Shown: piece by piece, positions 1-10,660 of the stretch
Numbering within the stretch: position 1 is the first letter of the stretch
How the letters are laid out: each line of letters starts with the position of its first letter
Assembly: GCF_019703515.2 (NCBI RefSeq)
Contig: NC_059365.1
Location: 35,111,501 to 35,175,500, forward strand
DNA length: 64,000 nt
From: Myxocyprinus asiaticus
Taxonomy: Eukaryota; Chordata; Actinopteri; Cypriniformes; Catostomidae
Reading direction: 5' to 3'
Translations under genes and position numbers: made by a program
The notes under the pieces: generated by a model
Told to the model about the DNA's origin: nothing
What the model saw: the letters and a program-made list of their open reading frames with translations, nothing else
Database searches by the model: none

Positions 1-100
1 TAACTGACCTAAGACAGGGAATGTTTTCTAACAATGAATGTCAGGAATTGTAAAAAAAATGTATTTGGCTAAGGTGTATGTAAACTTCTGACTTCAACTG
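1..100 (+). mobile_element. Right terminal end of a Sleeping Beauty-like Tc1 element
   Basis: The first 100 bases match the right end of the Tc1-like element at 6528-8165: both carry the stretch from 'taactgacctaagacaggga' onward. This copy keeps the outer terminal repeat (it ends ACTTCAACTG, the complement of CAGTTGAAGT at 6528) and is followed by TA, the target dinucleotide of Tc1/mariner transposons. The rest of the element lies upstream of the window. No coding sequence is present in this piece. Confidence 0.85.
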
Positions 101-2250
101 TATATACATGCATAGGTTGACTGACGTCCCAAAATTTGTCCCCAATGTAGAGCTATGTAAACCTACACACACACACACACACGTTTACCTAGCTATCTAA
201 ATTAGGACAATCTACATGTTATGTATAGCTGGTAGGCTTGGGATCGATGCCTTTTTCACACATCAATAATCAAAGTTTCAGATGATCATCAGTATATATC
301 TGCATTTTTTCAGATATGATTAGTGCTGCTCATTGCACAGTAGTATTTGTCTCTTGAAATACATTTTTCAACACAACTTTGGTAAAGTGTGAGCTGTAGG
401 GTAAATTAAAGGGGGTCAAACACCGGACATATCTGATGGACTATATGGTGCATTCTAAAATTCCAAACAGTTATTTTCTACGAATGTACATACACCGCCG
501 CTTGCCTTATCTTGCATAGTTTTCCATTAAATTAGACCCAAATCATTATTAAAGGACAAAGATTATTTACTCTAGCCATCAGTGAATACTGGGCTCTATT
601 TTCATAAGTGCGCAACGTCTTATCCAATTTTCGTTAGCGCTAATTCTAAGTGCAATTTTCGCACCATTGCAAAGCACAAATGGCCGTGGTTGGGAGTTTT
701 TGTGCTCTGTGGGCGTAGGCTCAAACTGTGGGTGTATTGTATGTAAATGAAGTGGCACAAAGTGCAGTTTGCTATTTTTCTAAGAATTTGGTCATTGAGC
801 TCAGACATGGTCATTGCTGGAAGTTTCGCCCAGGGCGGCATACAGGCAAGAACCGCTACTGTCTGTAAGTGCTATATACAGTAAATACTAAGGATTAACC
901 CAACCCCAAAAAGAAGAACTTTTATGCATTTTTATTTGTATTAAAAACAATCTCAGAATCTTTTTTTTTTTTTTTTTTTTTTTTCATTGAATGTTGAATG
1001 TTCCCAAAGTAACTTTTGTCAGATTTAACTTACTTCTGGGGGGAAAATGGTCCCCAAAGTATAGATAAGTAAACATAGACACTCCCACACAAAGATGAGC
1101 TGTAAATGTGTTGACTATTCTAGTGTACAAATGTTATGATTTCTAGTTAGCTCACAATGAACATCCATATGGTTTTTTAAGTGGACAGTATGCCATTCAG
1201 TTTAAATTAAACTCAACTGGAATTTGAAGTTTATGTATGATGTAATCCTTTCAAGATTAAAGAAAAGTTTTTACCCAGAAAGAAATCTGGGCTATTCCCT
1301 TGATGATTATGTCATTATTATTTCGTGCACATTACTCTAGAGATTAAAGAACTAAAAGAGAACATTTTAGCTCTGTGTACGTTGATTGTATTCACAGTCA
1401 TTTTGTTCTGTGGACCTAATGATCTATGTTTAATAATTAGATTGGTTTAACAAGGATTTCAGGATATGCTTGTTTGCTTTTGAGGGCTTGTTAGCCAGTG
1501 TGGCAGTGTCTGCTCTAAGGGACTTCTGAAGACAGCTTGCTGTAAAACTTGGCTCTTACATCCATGATATTTATGGCTCACTCGTATCAACTGACGCAAT
1601 TGCAGTGAGGCCCAGAGTCTTACAGCCCCCCAAAAGGAAATGGAAAGTGAAATGTGGCAAGGATTTTAACAGCCAATCCAAGGGTGGTCTTTAGGGTCAC
1701 CACATACATTTTCAGTTCTTTCAAGGACAAAAGGACAGAGCTTTGCTTGTCTGTCTGAAAACAGTAAACTGGCTTTTTAGTTCTCAGTTGGGATCATTCT
1801 TGATGTTCTACTACTGGCAATGCAGAATCAAATGCAATCAGAAGTCATATAGTCCTACTCAAGGTCTGAGTGTTTTCTGCCCTCATTTTCCAGCACTGGA
1901 CATCCAATTTGGCTGCCAACCTCCTCGTTTTGAGCTTTTTAGACTAGTGCATTTTCTTGGGTCGTCCTGTATATTGACGATAGAGGGTTTAGAGTTTCTC
2001 TACACTTCCCCCATTGACTTGTGAAAGGTCTTAGCACAGCATTTCACTGCCACCAGACTCAAGTCAAACAAACAGCTGGCCTCTTAACTTGAGCCAGGAA
2101 CACAGGTGGTCGTGTCCATCAGTTTTATCTGTATACTCACTCACTGAAACACTGTTTCGTCTGTACCTCGTTCATGTTCCCCTTGTCTCCCATTCCTTTT
2201 CTTTTGTAGCTCAACCATGTCTATTTTCTGTTGCTACCATTTATTATTGG
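101..2250. other. Non-coding stretch, probably pdlim7 intron 1, with an interrupted interspersed repeat
   Basis: No convincing exon is seen. Segments at about 120-230 and 985-1085 resemble the two halves of a repeat also present at about 25730-26075 (shared 'gtccccaaagtatag' and 'acctagctatctaaa'). The middle of the first copy therefore appears to be interrupted by several hundred bases. A poly-T run lies at 961-984 and a short CA run near 166-182. The rest is unremarkable AT-rich sequence. Confidence 0.5.
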
Positions 2251-2258
2251 ATAGTATG

Positions 2259-3201
2259 TAGGGTTGCCACAGTGTATGGTGTTACCGGTTTTACTCGGTA
2301 CAAGGGAAAACACCGGTGTGAAATTTTATACCAGGTAAAAGGGGGAACCTTATGAATGGAACTTCCAATATCAATACAATAGCCTAATGAATAGAATAGC
2401 CTTAATTAAAGAATTCTTGCCTAATGAAGAGTTTGCTACTCATGATAAATGAACTTAAATAATGCATTGAAAGCCAGATATTCTTTACCAAATTACACAG
2501 GAAGCAAAGTATGCACACTTACAGAAGACATTTTATTGCAGGTAGCGAATATAATGTGCATGGTGGGTAACTAAGACGTCTCTGATTCGGAATGACAAGA
2601 AATGCTGTTAGACACATACACACGCTTGAAGAAATCCACTTTATTATATTTTTAAGAACTGATGACAGAAAAGCCGTCTATGTGCATGTCTGATGCGCTG
2701 TTTGTTCAGAGGCGTGCGGTCTCATGGAACACAAGTATGTAAAGGATTACCCTTCTGAAGCAGCTGAACTGGGTCCTGGGATGAAAAGTAATAAAACACC
2801 AACATTAAACCCACAACAACCCACAATAAGTGATGTATTTGCCCAGACAACAAAATACCCTACCGGTAGCCCATGATGGAGAAAATGAATAGATGAAGTA
2901 GGTTCTTTGCCAAAGAGATGTTGTCCTTCACAGCTGTTGAAAAGCCATCTTTCAAAAAGTTGGAACAACACACATTTTAATTGCACGTCATTTTTTTCCC
3001 CTTCAGTTTCATATGAATTTTTAGTAAAAATAAAGTTCAGAGTTTGAAATCAAACTGCCTTGCATTATTGTGTAGGCTATTGCTTAACAAAAATTATCCC
3101 ATAGTACCACTTATCATCCAACCAATTGGTAATACCGGTGTTAATCGGTTTGAACATGAACACCACACCGGTGTGAAAATTATGATATCGTGGCAAGTCT
3201 A
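2259..3201. mobile_element. Non-autonomous hAT-like transposon, 943 bp, perfect 8-bp target duplication
   Basis: The element begins TAGGGTTGCCAC and ends with the imperfect inverse GTGGCAAGTCTA (10 of 12 bases agree). It is flanked on both sides by the same 8 bases, ATAGTATG (2251-2258 and 3202-3209). Eight-base target duplications and short terminal repeats are the signature of hAT transposons. Both ends carry ACCGG-rich subterminal motifs. No transposase reading frame is seen, so it would depend on an enzyme supplied in trans. The superfamily call rests on the termini and duplication. Confidence 0.85.
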
Positions 3202-3544
3202 ATAGTATGATGGTATATACCGTTAAATGGCAAAAATTTGGCAAACATAAAATATTCTGGTATACATTTCATACTGTCATATTTCCGCAACATGATATTT
3301 AAAAAAAAAAAAAAAAAAAAAACTCCAACACCAAGCAGAAAACTGTAGTCTACTCTCAAAGCTATCACAGATGGGCGCTTTCAGCATAGGAGGCTGTATT
3401 TATTATAAAGGGAGTAATTTAGTTTTGACATGTCATGCTTGTCTGGAGTAGACAAGACTGTAGGTTGTTTATGGTTGCTGAGCAAAGTTGCAACTTATAG
3501 AATTAATATAGACTTTAACTGATGTGTTGTCACACAGTCACAAG

Positions 3545-3581
3545 TGTGTGTGTGTCTGTGTGTGTCTGTGTGTGTCTGTGT

Positions 3582-3634
<53 letters not shown>

Positions 3635-3648
3635 CATACATACATACA
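3545..3648 (+). repeat. Microsatellite: TGTGTC units grading into (TG)n, then TACA units
   Basis: Simple repeat of TGTGTC-type units followed by a pure TG run and three to four TACA units. It abuts the left end of the DIRS element at about 3650. It generates spurious cysteine/valine or threonine/histidine reading frames on both strands, which are not genes. Confidence 0.95.
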
Positions 3649-3664
3649 TTTCCCTTTCGTAGGA

Positions 3665-3845
3665 CTCAAGCTGAGTAATCACATTGGACACGCCCTGAGT
3701 GTCATGTGGTCTGAAGCCTTTGTACAATCATACCAATTTATTGGCTGGTGGCGCTTAAGCGTCACCCCTAGGGAGCTACGTCACGGGCTCCATAAAAGCG
3801 CTTTGGCGCCATCAAGTCAGATTTTCTGTTATGCAGTGCACAATC
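3665..3845 (+). repeat. Left inverted terminal repeat of the DIRS element
   Basis: Pairs with the complement of 6290-6478. Shared landmarks include 'gtggtctgaagcc', 'tgtacaatca', 'cctagggagctacgtcac' and 'gctccataaaagcgct'. The arms have diverged by scattered substitutions and small indels, so the insertion is not recent. Confidence 0.85.
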
Positions 3846-3943
3846 TCGTCTGGCCCGTGTTGTTCCAATGCCTCACTTCGAAGTGAGCATCATTATTATT
3901 CTCCATTTTGAGTATCAACACAGGATGGAATTTAAGAAGCGAC

Positions 3944-4534
3944 TCACGTAGTTTTATACAGTATAATTTTTTTTTTTTCAAACATTACAAGGGTCCAACG
4001 GGGACAGCGGCGCTGTTTGAGGCTCGCAATTTCACACCACGAGGCGTTATCCCCAGTTGTTCCAGTTCCACGGCCTCCAGATTGGAGCTCCGTGTGCGGG
4101 GGCAGTTTGGGATTTTCGGCTTTGTGTCTGAGAAGATTGGAGTGTGAACGGACATCGGATTCTTCCTTGTCTGTCACCCTCCCCTTTAGCAAAAGCGCGA
4201 GTCTCGTCGAACATGCTCTGAGGCCTAGCTCGGCAGCCATTTTCTGGCAAACTTGTGCGAAAGAGTTACCATGTGCATCTTGAGCCATCGCTATTAAAAA
4301 CTCTGTATGAGAGAATTCGTCGATGAAGGTTAGGAAACAACCCCCTTTGTCCCTGTTGTCTTTTTCTGTGTCGTTCTGGCAGAATTTACATAAATAAGAC
4401 AATAGAGTAGCCTCGGCCTTTCTCTCTCTCCCCTCCCCATTCCAAGCGTATTGCTCTTGGCGGAGGGGATTATGCATGGACCGGTGAGCCCGGTCACAGA
4501 ACGAGGGGGCTGGAATAAGAGAAATATCTCGCAC
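3944..4534 (-). other. Unexplained 196-codon open frame inside the DIRS element
   Basis: An uninterrupted minus-strand frame starts with Met at 4534 and runs toward the left terminal repeat. Its translation is rich in charged residues (for example RGRTGT-like and KGRVTDKEES segments) and matches no family I recognise. It lies where the element should carry its Gag region, which would be on the + strand. A chance frame in GC-richer sequence is the simplest reading. No function is claimed. Confidence 0.25.
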
Positions 4535-4959
4535 ACTACTTACGGAGTGATGGCGAACTAACGCGTGAGCGCTTTGTCTGTGACATTATTCTTTCAGGAT
4601 GCTATCAGAAGATGTGAGGTATTTTAACAAGGTTTTCTTTTTTGTCTTTTGCCCATTCGTGGACCATGCGGGCATTCTGGTGAGACAAGAGACACACACT
4701 GCTATCTCTGCTCGATTTTTCGGTGGCGGCATGGACGTTGCTCTTATGTCAGCTGTTGGATCTACATATGATGGTTTTGCAGTCCAACCATGTGCATCAC
4801 GTTAAGGAATACTTTTGAGCTAATATCGGTTAAACTCCATTTGGAATTTCCCTCGTTTTTCCCCCTGCTGCTCGCGCTGGGGAACGAGTTGGTCAAGGCG
4901 ATGCTTTTGTTTGTGATCTCAAGTATGGTTTTCGACTCTGGTCTCTCTCCTGGAGGAAA

Positions 4960-6010
4960 TGCCTTGGGAGATTCCAGTCAGAACAGACATATTATCTCCG
5001 GCTCAGGGCAGCATTTGGCACCCCCGCCTGGACTTGTGGAAGTTATGGGTATGGCCCCTCAATGGGCATTTTTATCCCCCGCTGTGATTGATACCATTCT
5101 GAATGTTAGAGCTCCATCGACTAGGAGGTTTTATACTTTCAAGTGGCATATTGTTGCTTCTTGGTGTACAGTGCGAGGTGAAAATCCAGTTCACTGCCCT
5201 GTCGATACAATGCTGGATTTTTTTGCAAGAGCGCTTAAAGTCTATGTTGCCGCTGTAGCTTCTGAGCATGCGCTTATCAGTGGAGTCTCTGGCGGTAGAC
5301 ATTCTCTTCTTTCGTTTGATGCGCTGGGTACACAGGCTTAGACCTTTTTGTCCCATCCGCGTTCCCTAATAGGATTTATCTGTTGTTTTAGAGGTGTTCT
5401 TGGGTGCTCCGTTTGAGCCCTTGGCAACAGTCGCTGATAAGTTTCTAACTTTTAAAACAGCCCTGCTAGTAGCATTGGCATTGTTTAAAGGGTTGGTGAT
5501 TTGCATGCCCTGTTGATCAATCCCTTATGTATGGATTTTGCACCAGGGTGTTTAAGACTGGTGTTTAGACCTCATTTGGGCTGTTTGCCCAAAGTCGTTT
5601 CTGCATCATTTCGCTCAGTCTATTAATTTTCAGGCTATCTATCCTCCCCCATTTGAGTCAGAGGAACATGAAAGATTGCATATGTTTTGCCCTGTTTGAG
5701 CACTGCAAGTTTGTTGATCGTACTAGCCAGTGGCGTATATCAGAACAGTTGTTTGTGTGCTTTGGTGGCCACAACAGGGGTGTTTCAGTGTCCAAGCAAA
5801 GGTTGTTTTATTGGCTTACTGATGCAATTTCAAGTTCTTACAAAGCATGCAGTTTACCTTCACCTTCAGATATTCGAGCCCATTCTACGAGGAGCATGAC
5901 ATCCTCATGTGCTTTGGCTAGAGGTGCGTCCCTGTAGGACATTTGTAAGGTGGCAGGGTGGTCCTCTCCACATTTGTTAGATTTTAGAATCTGGATGAGG
6001 GTTTGACTCC
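4960..6010 (+). pseudogene. Decayed DIRS tyrosine recombinase
   Basis: Translations in shifting frames give recognisable blocks of a DIRS-like tyrosine recombinase. The N-terminal segment (STRRFYTFKWHIVASWC, in the frame 4790-5341) matches the DNA-binding core of this family. A segment near 5480 reads RVGDLHAL in another frame, the region of the first catalytic Arg. A later frame (5653-5937) carries HSTR, the H-x-x-R motif, near 5880-5891. The sequence then continues through VAGWSSPH, and in the frame that keeps similarity the expected nucleophile Tyr position is a TAG stop at 5985-5987. Several frameshifts and stops make it non-functional. Confidence 0.75.
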
Positions 6011-6149
6011 AGCTTCCCAGGTTCTCTCTGTTGGAACAGGCGTAAACTCATCATTTTCTCTGTTTTATTCATATGCTTTAGCTCACTTGTGCGCCGCTAT
6101 ATGCTTGCCACGCAGGCGTAGACAGTTGGCAGCTACTGTTTGCATGGTG

Positions 6150-6250
6150 TGAATATATATCATTCCCAATGCAATTACGCAGCTCGAGTTCCTACGAAAG
6201 GGAACGTCTCCATTTCGTGAAACGTAACCCTGCTCCCTGAGTGGGAATGA
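6150..6250 (+). repeat. Internal complementary region of the DIRS element
   Basis: The left part (about 6158-6212, containing 'ttcctacgaaaggga') is complementary to the outer edge of the left terminal repeat (3650-3695). The right part (about 6215-6250, containing 'gaaacgtaaccctg') is complementary to the outer end of the right terminal repeat (about 6478-6512). In DIRS elements this region is thought to template completion of the ends during circular replication. Confidence 0.75.
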
Positions 6251-6289
6251 AACACTGAGTAAGATGGCCATAATCTCTAGCAGCGGCAT

Positions 6290-6520
6290 AGGCTTGTGCA
6301 TTCCTGCAGAAATTCTGACTCGATGGGACCAAAGCGAGCGCTTTTATGGAGCCTGTGACGTAGCTCCCTAGGGGCGTCGCTTAAATGCCACCAGCTAATA
6401 AATTGGCATGATTGTACAACGGCTTCAGACCACGTGACACTCGGGGCATGTCCCAATGCGATTACACAGCATCTCGTTCGCACTCAGGGAACCAGGGTTA
6501 CGTTTCACATAACCGAGACG
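6290..6520 (+). repeat. Right inverted terminal repeat of the DIRS element
   Basis: Complement of the left terminal repeat through about 6478, then an outer extension ('agggttacgtttcac') matched by the internal complementary region. The Sleeping Beauty-like element starts only a few bases further on (6528). Confidence 0.8.
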
Positions 6521-6527
6521 AGATATA

Positions 6528-6579
6528 CAGTTGAAGTCAGAAGTTTACATACACTTAGGTTGAAGTCATTAAAACATAC

Positions 6580-6612
<33 letters not shown>

Positions 6613-8165
6613 TCCACAGATTTCATATTAGCAAACTATAGTTTTGGCAAGTCGTTTAGGACATCTACTTTGCGCATGACATGAGTAATTTTTCCAACAA
6701 TTGTTTACAGACAGATTGTTTCACTTTTAATTAACTATATCAAAATTCCAGTTGGTCAGAAGTTTACATACACCAAGTTAACTGTGTCTTTAAGCAGCTT
6801 GGAAAATTCCAGGAAATTATGTCAAGCCTTTAGGCAATTAGCCAATTAGCTTCTGATAGGCTAATTGGAGTCAACTGGAGGTGTACCTGTGGATGTATTT
6901 TAAGGTCTACTTTCAAACTCAGTGCCTCTTAGCTTGACACCATGGGAAAAACAAAAGAAATCTGTCAAGACCTCAGAAAAAACAATTTTGGACCTCCACA
7001 AGTCTGGTTCATCCTTGGGAGCAATTTCCAAATGCCTTAAGGTACCACGTTCATCTGTACAAACAATAGTATGCAAGTATAAACACCATGGGACCATGCA
7101 GCTATCATACTGCTCAGGAAGGAGATGCATTCTGTCTCCTAGAGATGAACATAGTTTGGTGCGAAAAGTGCAAATCAATCCCAGAAAAACAGCAAAGGAT
7201 CTTGTGAAGATGCTGGAGGAAACGGGTAGACAAGTATCTATATCCACAGTAAAATGAGTCCTATATCGACATAACCTAAAAGGCTTCTCAACAAGGAAGA
7301 AGCCAATGCTCCAAAACTGCCATAAAAAGCCAGACTACAGTTTGCATGTGAACATGGGGACAAATATCTTAATTTTTGGAGAAATGTCCTCTGGTCTGAT
7401 GAAACAACACAATTTTTTGGCCATAATGACCATCGTTATGTTTGGAAGAAAAAGGGTGAGGCTTGCAAGCCGAAGAACACCATCCCAACCATGAAGCATG
7501 GGGGTAGCAGCATCATATTGTTGGGGTGCTTTGCTGCAGGAGGGACTGGTGCACTTCACAAAATAGATGGCATCATGAGGAAGCAAAATTATGTGGATAT
7601 ATTGAAGCAACATCTCAAGACATCAGCCATGAACTTAAAGCTTGGTTGTAAATGGGTTTTCCAAGTGGACAATGACCCCAAGCATACCTCCAAAGTTGTG
7701 GCAAAATGTCTTAAGGCTCTCAAAGTCAATGTAGTGGAGTGGCCATCACAAAGTCTTGACCTCAGTCCAATTAGAAAATTTGTGGGGCAGAACTGAAAAA
7801 GCATGTGTGAGCAAGGAGGCCTACAAACCTGACTCCATTACATCAGTTCTGTCTGGAGGAATGGGCCAAAATTCCAGCAACTTATTGTGAGAAGCTTGTG
7901 GAAGGCTACCAAAATGTTGGACGCAAGTTAAACAATTTAAAGGCAATGCTACCAAATACTAACAAACATTATGTAAACTTCTTACCCACTGAGAATGTGA
8001 TGAAAGAAATAAAAGCTGAAATAAACCATACTCTCTACTATTATCCTGACATTTCACATTCTTAAAATAAAGTAGTTATCCTAACTGACCTAAGACAGGG
8101 AATGTTTTCTACGATTAAATTTCAGGACTTGTGAAAAATTGAGTTTAAATGTATTTGACTAAGGT
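6528..8165 (+). mobile_element. Sleeping Beauty-like Tc1/mariner transposon, decayed
   Basis: The left end starts CAGTTGAAGTCAGAAGTTTA after a TA dinucleotide, and a second copy of the inner direct repeat ('gtcagaagtttacatacacc') lies near 6757-6776. Paired repeats of this kind within each terminus are typical of IR/DR Tc1 elements such as Sleeping Beauty. The right end matches the fragment at 1-100 up to 'aaggtg', where the outermost bases have been replaced by a GCGT/GT microsatellite, so the right terminus is lost. A poly-T tract at 6580-6606 interrupts the left terminus. Confidence 0.9.
6942..7962 (+). pseudogene. Inactivated Sleeping Beauty-like Tc1 transposase
   Basis: The frame opens MGKTKEICQDL at 6942. 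Similarity then moves between frames: the paired-type DNA-binding region in 6985-7257 (GSSLGAISK, VPRSSVQTIV, LSPRDE, TAKDLVKMLEETG), and the DDE core with NVLWSDET near 7385-7410 and VDNDPKHTSKVV near 7664-7700. It ends near ATKY and a stop at 7962. Breaks include frameshifts soon after the start, several stops, and a one-base insertion just before the third acidic residue (PIxNLW) near 7770. The normal length is about 340 residues. No intact enzyme can be made. Confidence 0.9.
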
Positions 8166-8212
8166 GCGTGCGTGCGTGCGTGCGTGCGTGTGTGTGTGTG
8201 TGTGTGTGTGTA
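8166..8212 (+). repeat. (GCGT)n(GT)n microsatellite replacing a transposon end
   Basis: GTGC/GCGT units followed by a pure GT run. It begins exactly where the right terminal repeat of the SB-like element should continue (after 'ctaaggtg'). Confidence 0.9.
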
Positions 8213-9590
8213 TAATTATTAATATTATATATTGAATTAGCTTTATTTGGGGGCCTATTTTGGCAAATATTGATATGCGATTTATTTGTCTGAATATGAT
8301 GTAATTAGATTAAAATTTTAATCAATTGACAGTTTTTACTAATACAGTTTAACGTGAAGAATGCCACACTGAGATTCTAATTGTTTTTTAGTGATGACAC
8401 AAACAAAACAAAGAAAAATGAATCGGAGTTTTGAATTGATTCACTGGAAGGTATAGTTTGATCTCATTTTCAGAAATGAATCAAAACTCTAACACCTAGT
8501 AATGTTTTAAATCAGATAAACTATTAAAAAATGTCTTAATGCAATTTTACATGACTTCAAAAATGGCTCATGTATTACCATTTGAGTAACATTTTTGAAC
8601 ACTCATTTTTTTGAAGTCAGTTTTATAAAATTAAGCGGTTTTTGCACTGATGCCAGACTTTCATTCATTTTTTATAAATAATCTCTTTTGGTTTGCATCC
8701 ATTGAGTTCCAATTAAAAATAGAAAAAAAGGATGGTACTTTTATCTCATTGGAAAAAGTATTTAATAAAATATTTATGTAACTACTAGATTATTGAAAAT
8801 TAGACATTAGTACATGTAATATATTAAACATTTTGTAATTTAATTTCAGGCAAAAATAAGTATATTATGATATGTACCAGATAGCCTTATAAGATGATAT
8901 AAGATTTTGGTCATACCGCTCACCACTGCTACCATGTTCTTCCATGTGTTTATTTAAGAACTCTCCTGCTTTGGCTTCAGTTTCCCCATTTTTGCACGCT
9001 TGCCAGAGCTCTGCACCTGAGAGAGGGCTTTATTGCGGGATTGTTGTTCAGACCCCAAACATTTCCTCATGATGTCATAATGACGTCACCATCCCTCTTA
9101 TGTTACATAAATATTTGCATGGTCTCAAACAGACAATCTGGCCTGAGGACAATAACTTTTGTTCTCTTGTTGCAATGCTGTTCAACTTTGCAATCCAATT
9201 CATAATGCTGCAGAGAAGAGTTGTAAATGTTTGTGGAAGTGAAAAGCAGATGGCAGAGACAGGAAATGTGTTAGAACTTGGGAGAATAGAGAGAGAAAGG
9301 CAGTCTGAAATGTCCATCGCAGATGTTAAAGGTTTGGGTACAGCTTTATATAGACATGAGGGTAGACCATGTGCATTTCATTCACACTCATGCAAAAAGC
9401 AAAAGCTGGATCTCATTAGATGTTACCACCAAATGACCTATTATCTTATTACACAGATTAAGCACTATTAATGATGCATTGCATTTTGAGTTGCTTGTAT
9501 TCGTTGCCAAATGTGAGTTTGGGTCAAGGAACCGTGTGTGTGTGTGTGTGTGAAATGTGCTTTGGGATCCTTCTAGAGCTGGGTGATATA
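8213..9590. other. AT-rich intronic stretch without recognised features
   Basis: Mostly AT-rich sequence. A minus-strand 80-codon and a plus-strand 123-codon open frame around 9075-9471 overlap each other, lack recognisable motifs and have no splice context. They are not called as genes. A short GT run lies near 9533-9552. Confidence 0.4.
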
Positions 9591-10660
9591 CAGTGGCAAG
9601 AAAAAGTATATAAACCCTTTGAAATTACTTGCAAATATGTATAAATTTGTCTTAAAATGAGGTTTGATCTTCATCTCAAGTTACAATAATGAACAAACAC
9701 AATCTGTTTTATACCACACAAATTAATGTATTGTTCTTGTACATATTGAATACATCATTCAAACATTCAGTGTAGGTTGGGGAGAAAGTTTGTGAATCCC
9801 TTGGCTAATGACGTCCACAAAAGTTGGTAAACCTGGCATCCAGTTAATGAAACAAGATTGGAGGTGTGGGTTAAAGCTACTTTGACATAAAAAGCACTCA
9901 AACATTTTGAGTTTGCTTTTCGCAAGAAGCATCTGCTGAAGTGGACCATGCCTCGCAAAAAAATCTCAGAATTGTCAAGAATTGTTTTTTGCATAAAGCT
10001 TGAAAGGGTTACAAAGATATCTCAAAGAGCTTAGATATTCATCTGTCCACAGTTAGACAAATTGTCTATAAATGGAGACAATTTAGTACTATGTCTATGT
10101 TTTTATGTCTAAAGGCACACTCCCTAGAAGTGGCCGTCCAGCCAAGATGACTCAAAGGGCACACCGCAGAATGCTCAATGAATAAAAAAATTAATAAAAT
10201 TTAAAAAAATCCCTAGAATGACAGCTAAAGACTTGAAGGAATCACTGGAACTGGTTAACATCTCTGTTCATGAGTCTACTATATGGAAAACATTAAACAG
10301 GCATGGTGTCAATAGCAGGACACCACGGAGGAGGCCGCTGCTTTCCCAAAAAAATAAAATAAATTGCTGCATGCCTGAAGTTTGCCAAAGACCACCTTGA
10401 CACTCCACAATGCTAGTGGGAAAAGTTTATCAAGATATTTTACAGGATAATGAGCTGTGTGCCAGCTGAAGCTCAGTAGAAGTTGGGTGATGCAGCAGCA
10501 CATTGACCCTAAACATCGAAGTAAATTCACTACAGAATGGCTTAAACAAAATAAAATAAAAAAATCTGCCTTTTTGGAGTGGCCCAGTCAGAGCCCAATC
10601 CTTAACCCAGTAGAGATGCTGTGGAATGACCTCAGGAGTGCCAAGAAAATCAGCTAAATC
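9591..10660 (+). mobile_element. Second, highly decayed Tc1-like transposon family
   Basis: The left end begins CAGTGGCAAGAAAAAGTATA after a TA dinucleotide, a terminus different from the SB-like elements. A translation starting MPRKKISEL near 9949 and fragments further on (VNISVHESTIWKTLNRHGV near 10253-10310; [10 protein letters not shown] and [10 protein letters not shown] near 10523-10632) correspond to the DNA-binding and C-terminal DDE regions of a Tc1 transposase. The catalytic region is deleted and scrambled and no matching right terminus was found, so the 3' end is approximate. Confidence 0.75.
9949..10655 (+). pseudogene. Remnant of a Tc1-type transposase
   Basis: Only disconnected segments survive: the N-terminal helix-turn-helix region, an internal MTAKDLKESLEL block at 10218, and a C-terminal block ([15 protein letters not shown]) at about 10578-10625. 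The normal motif has Asp-Leu-Asn-Pro-Ile-Glu. Here the Asp is Ile, with Val before the retained Glu. Multiple stops and deletions separate the pieces. Confidence 0.7.

Larger units (their letters stand above)
3650..6520 (+). mobile_element. Internally deleted DIRS-type tyrosine-recombinase retrotransposon
   Basis: Three signs support a DIRS element. First, long inverted terminal repeats: about 3665-3845 pairs with the complement of about 6290-6478. Second, a stretch at 6150-6250 is complementary to the outer ends of both terminal repeats, the internal complementary region typical of DIRS. Third, decayed tyrosine recombinase coding sequence lies between about 5060 and 6010. At about 2.9 kb it is much shorter than full DIRS elements (5-6 kb from memory), and no reverse-transcriptase segment is recognised, so the centre is deleted. 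No target duplication is seen, as expected for integration by a recombinase. Confidence 0.8.

Noticed and set aside
3524..3886. 120-codon Cys/Val-rich open frame
   Set aside because: Translation of a TG microsatellite running into the DIRS terminal repeat; no domain or splice support.
9075..9471. Overlapping 80- and 123-codon frames on opposite strands
   Set aside because: No recognisable motif, not phase-compatible with pdlim7, no promoter or splice context.
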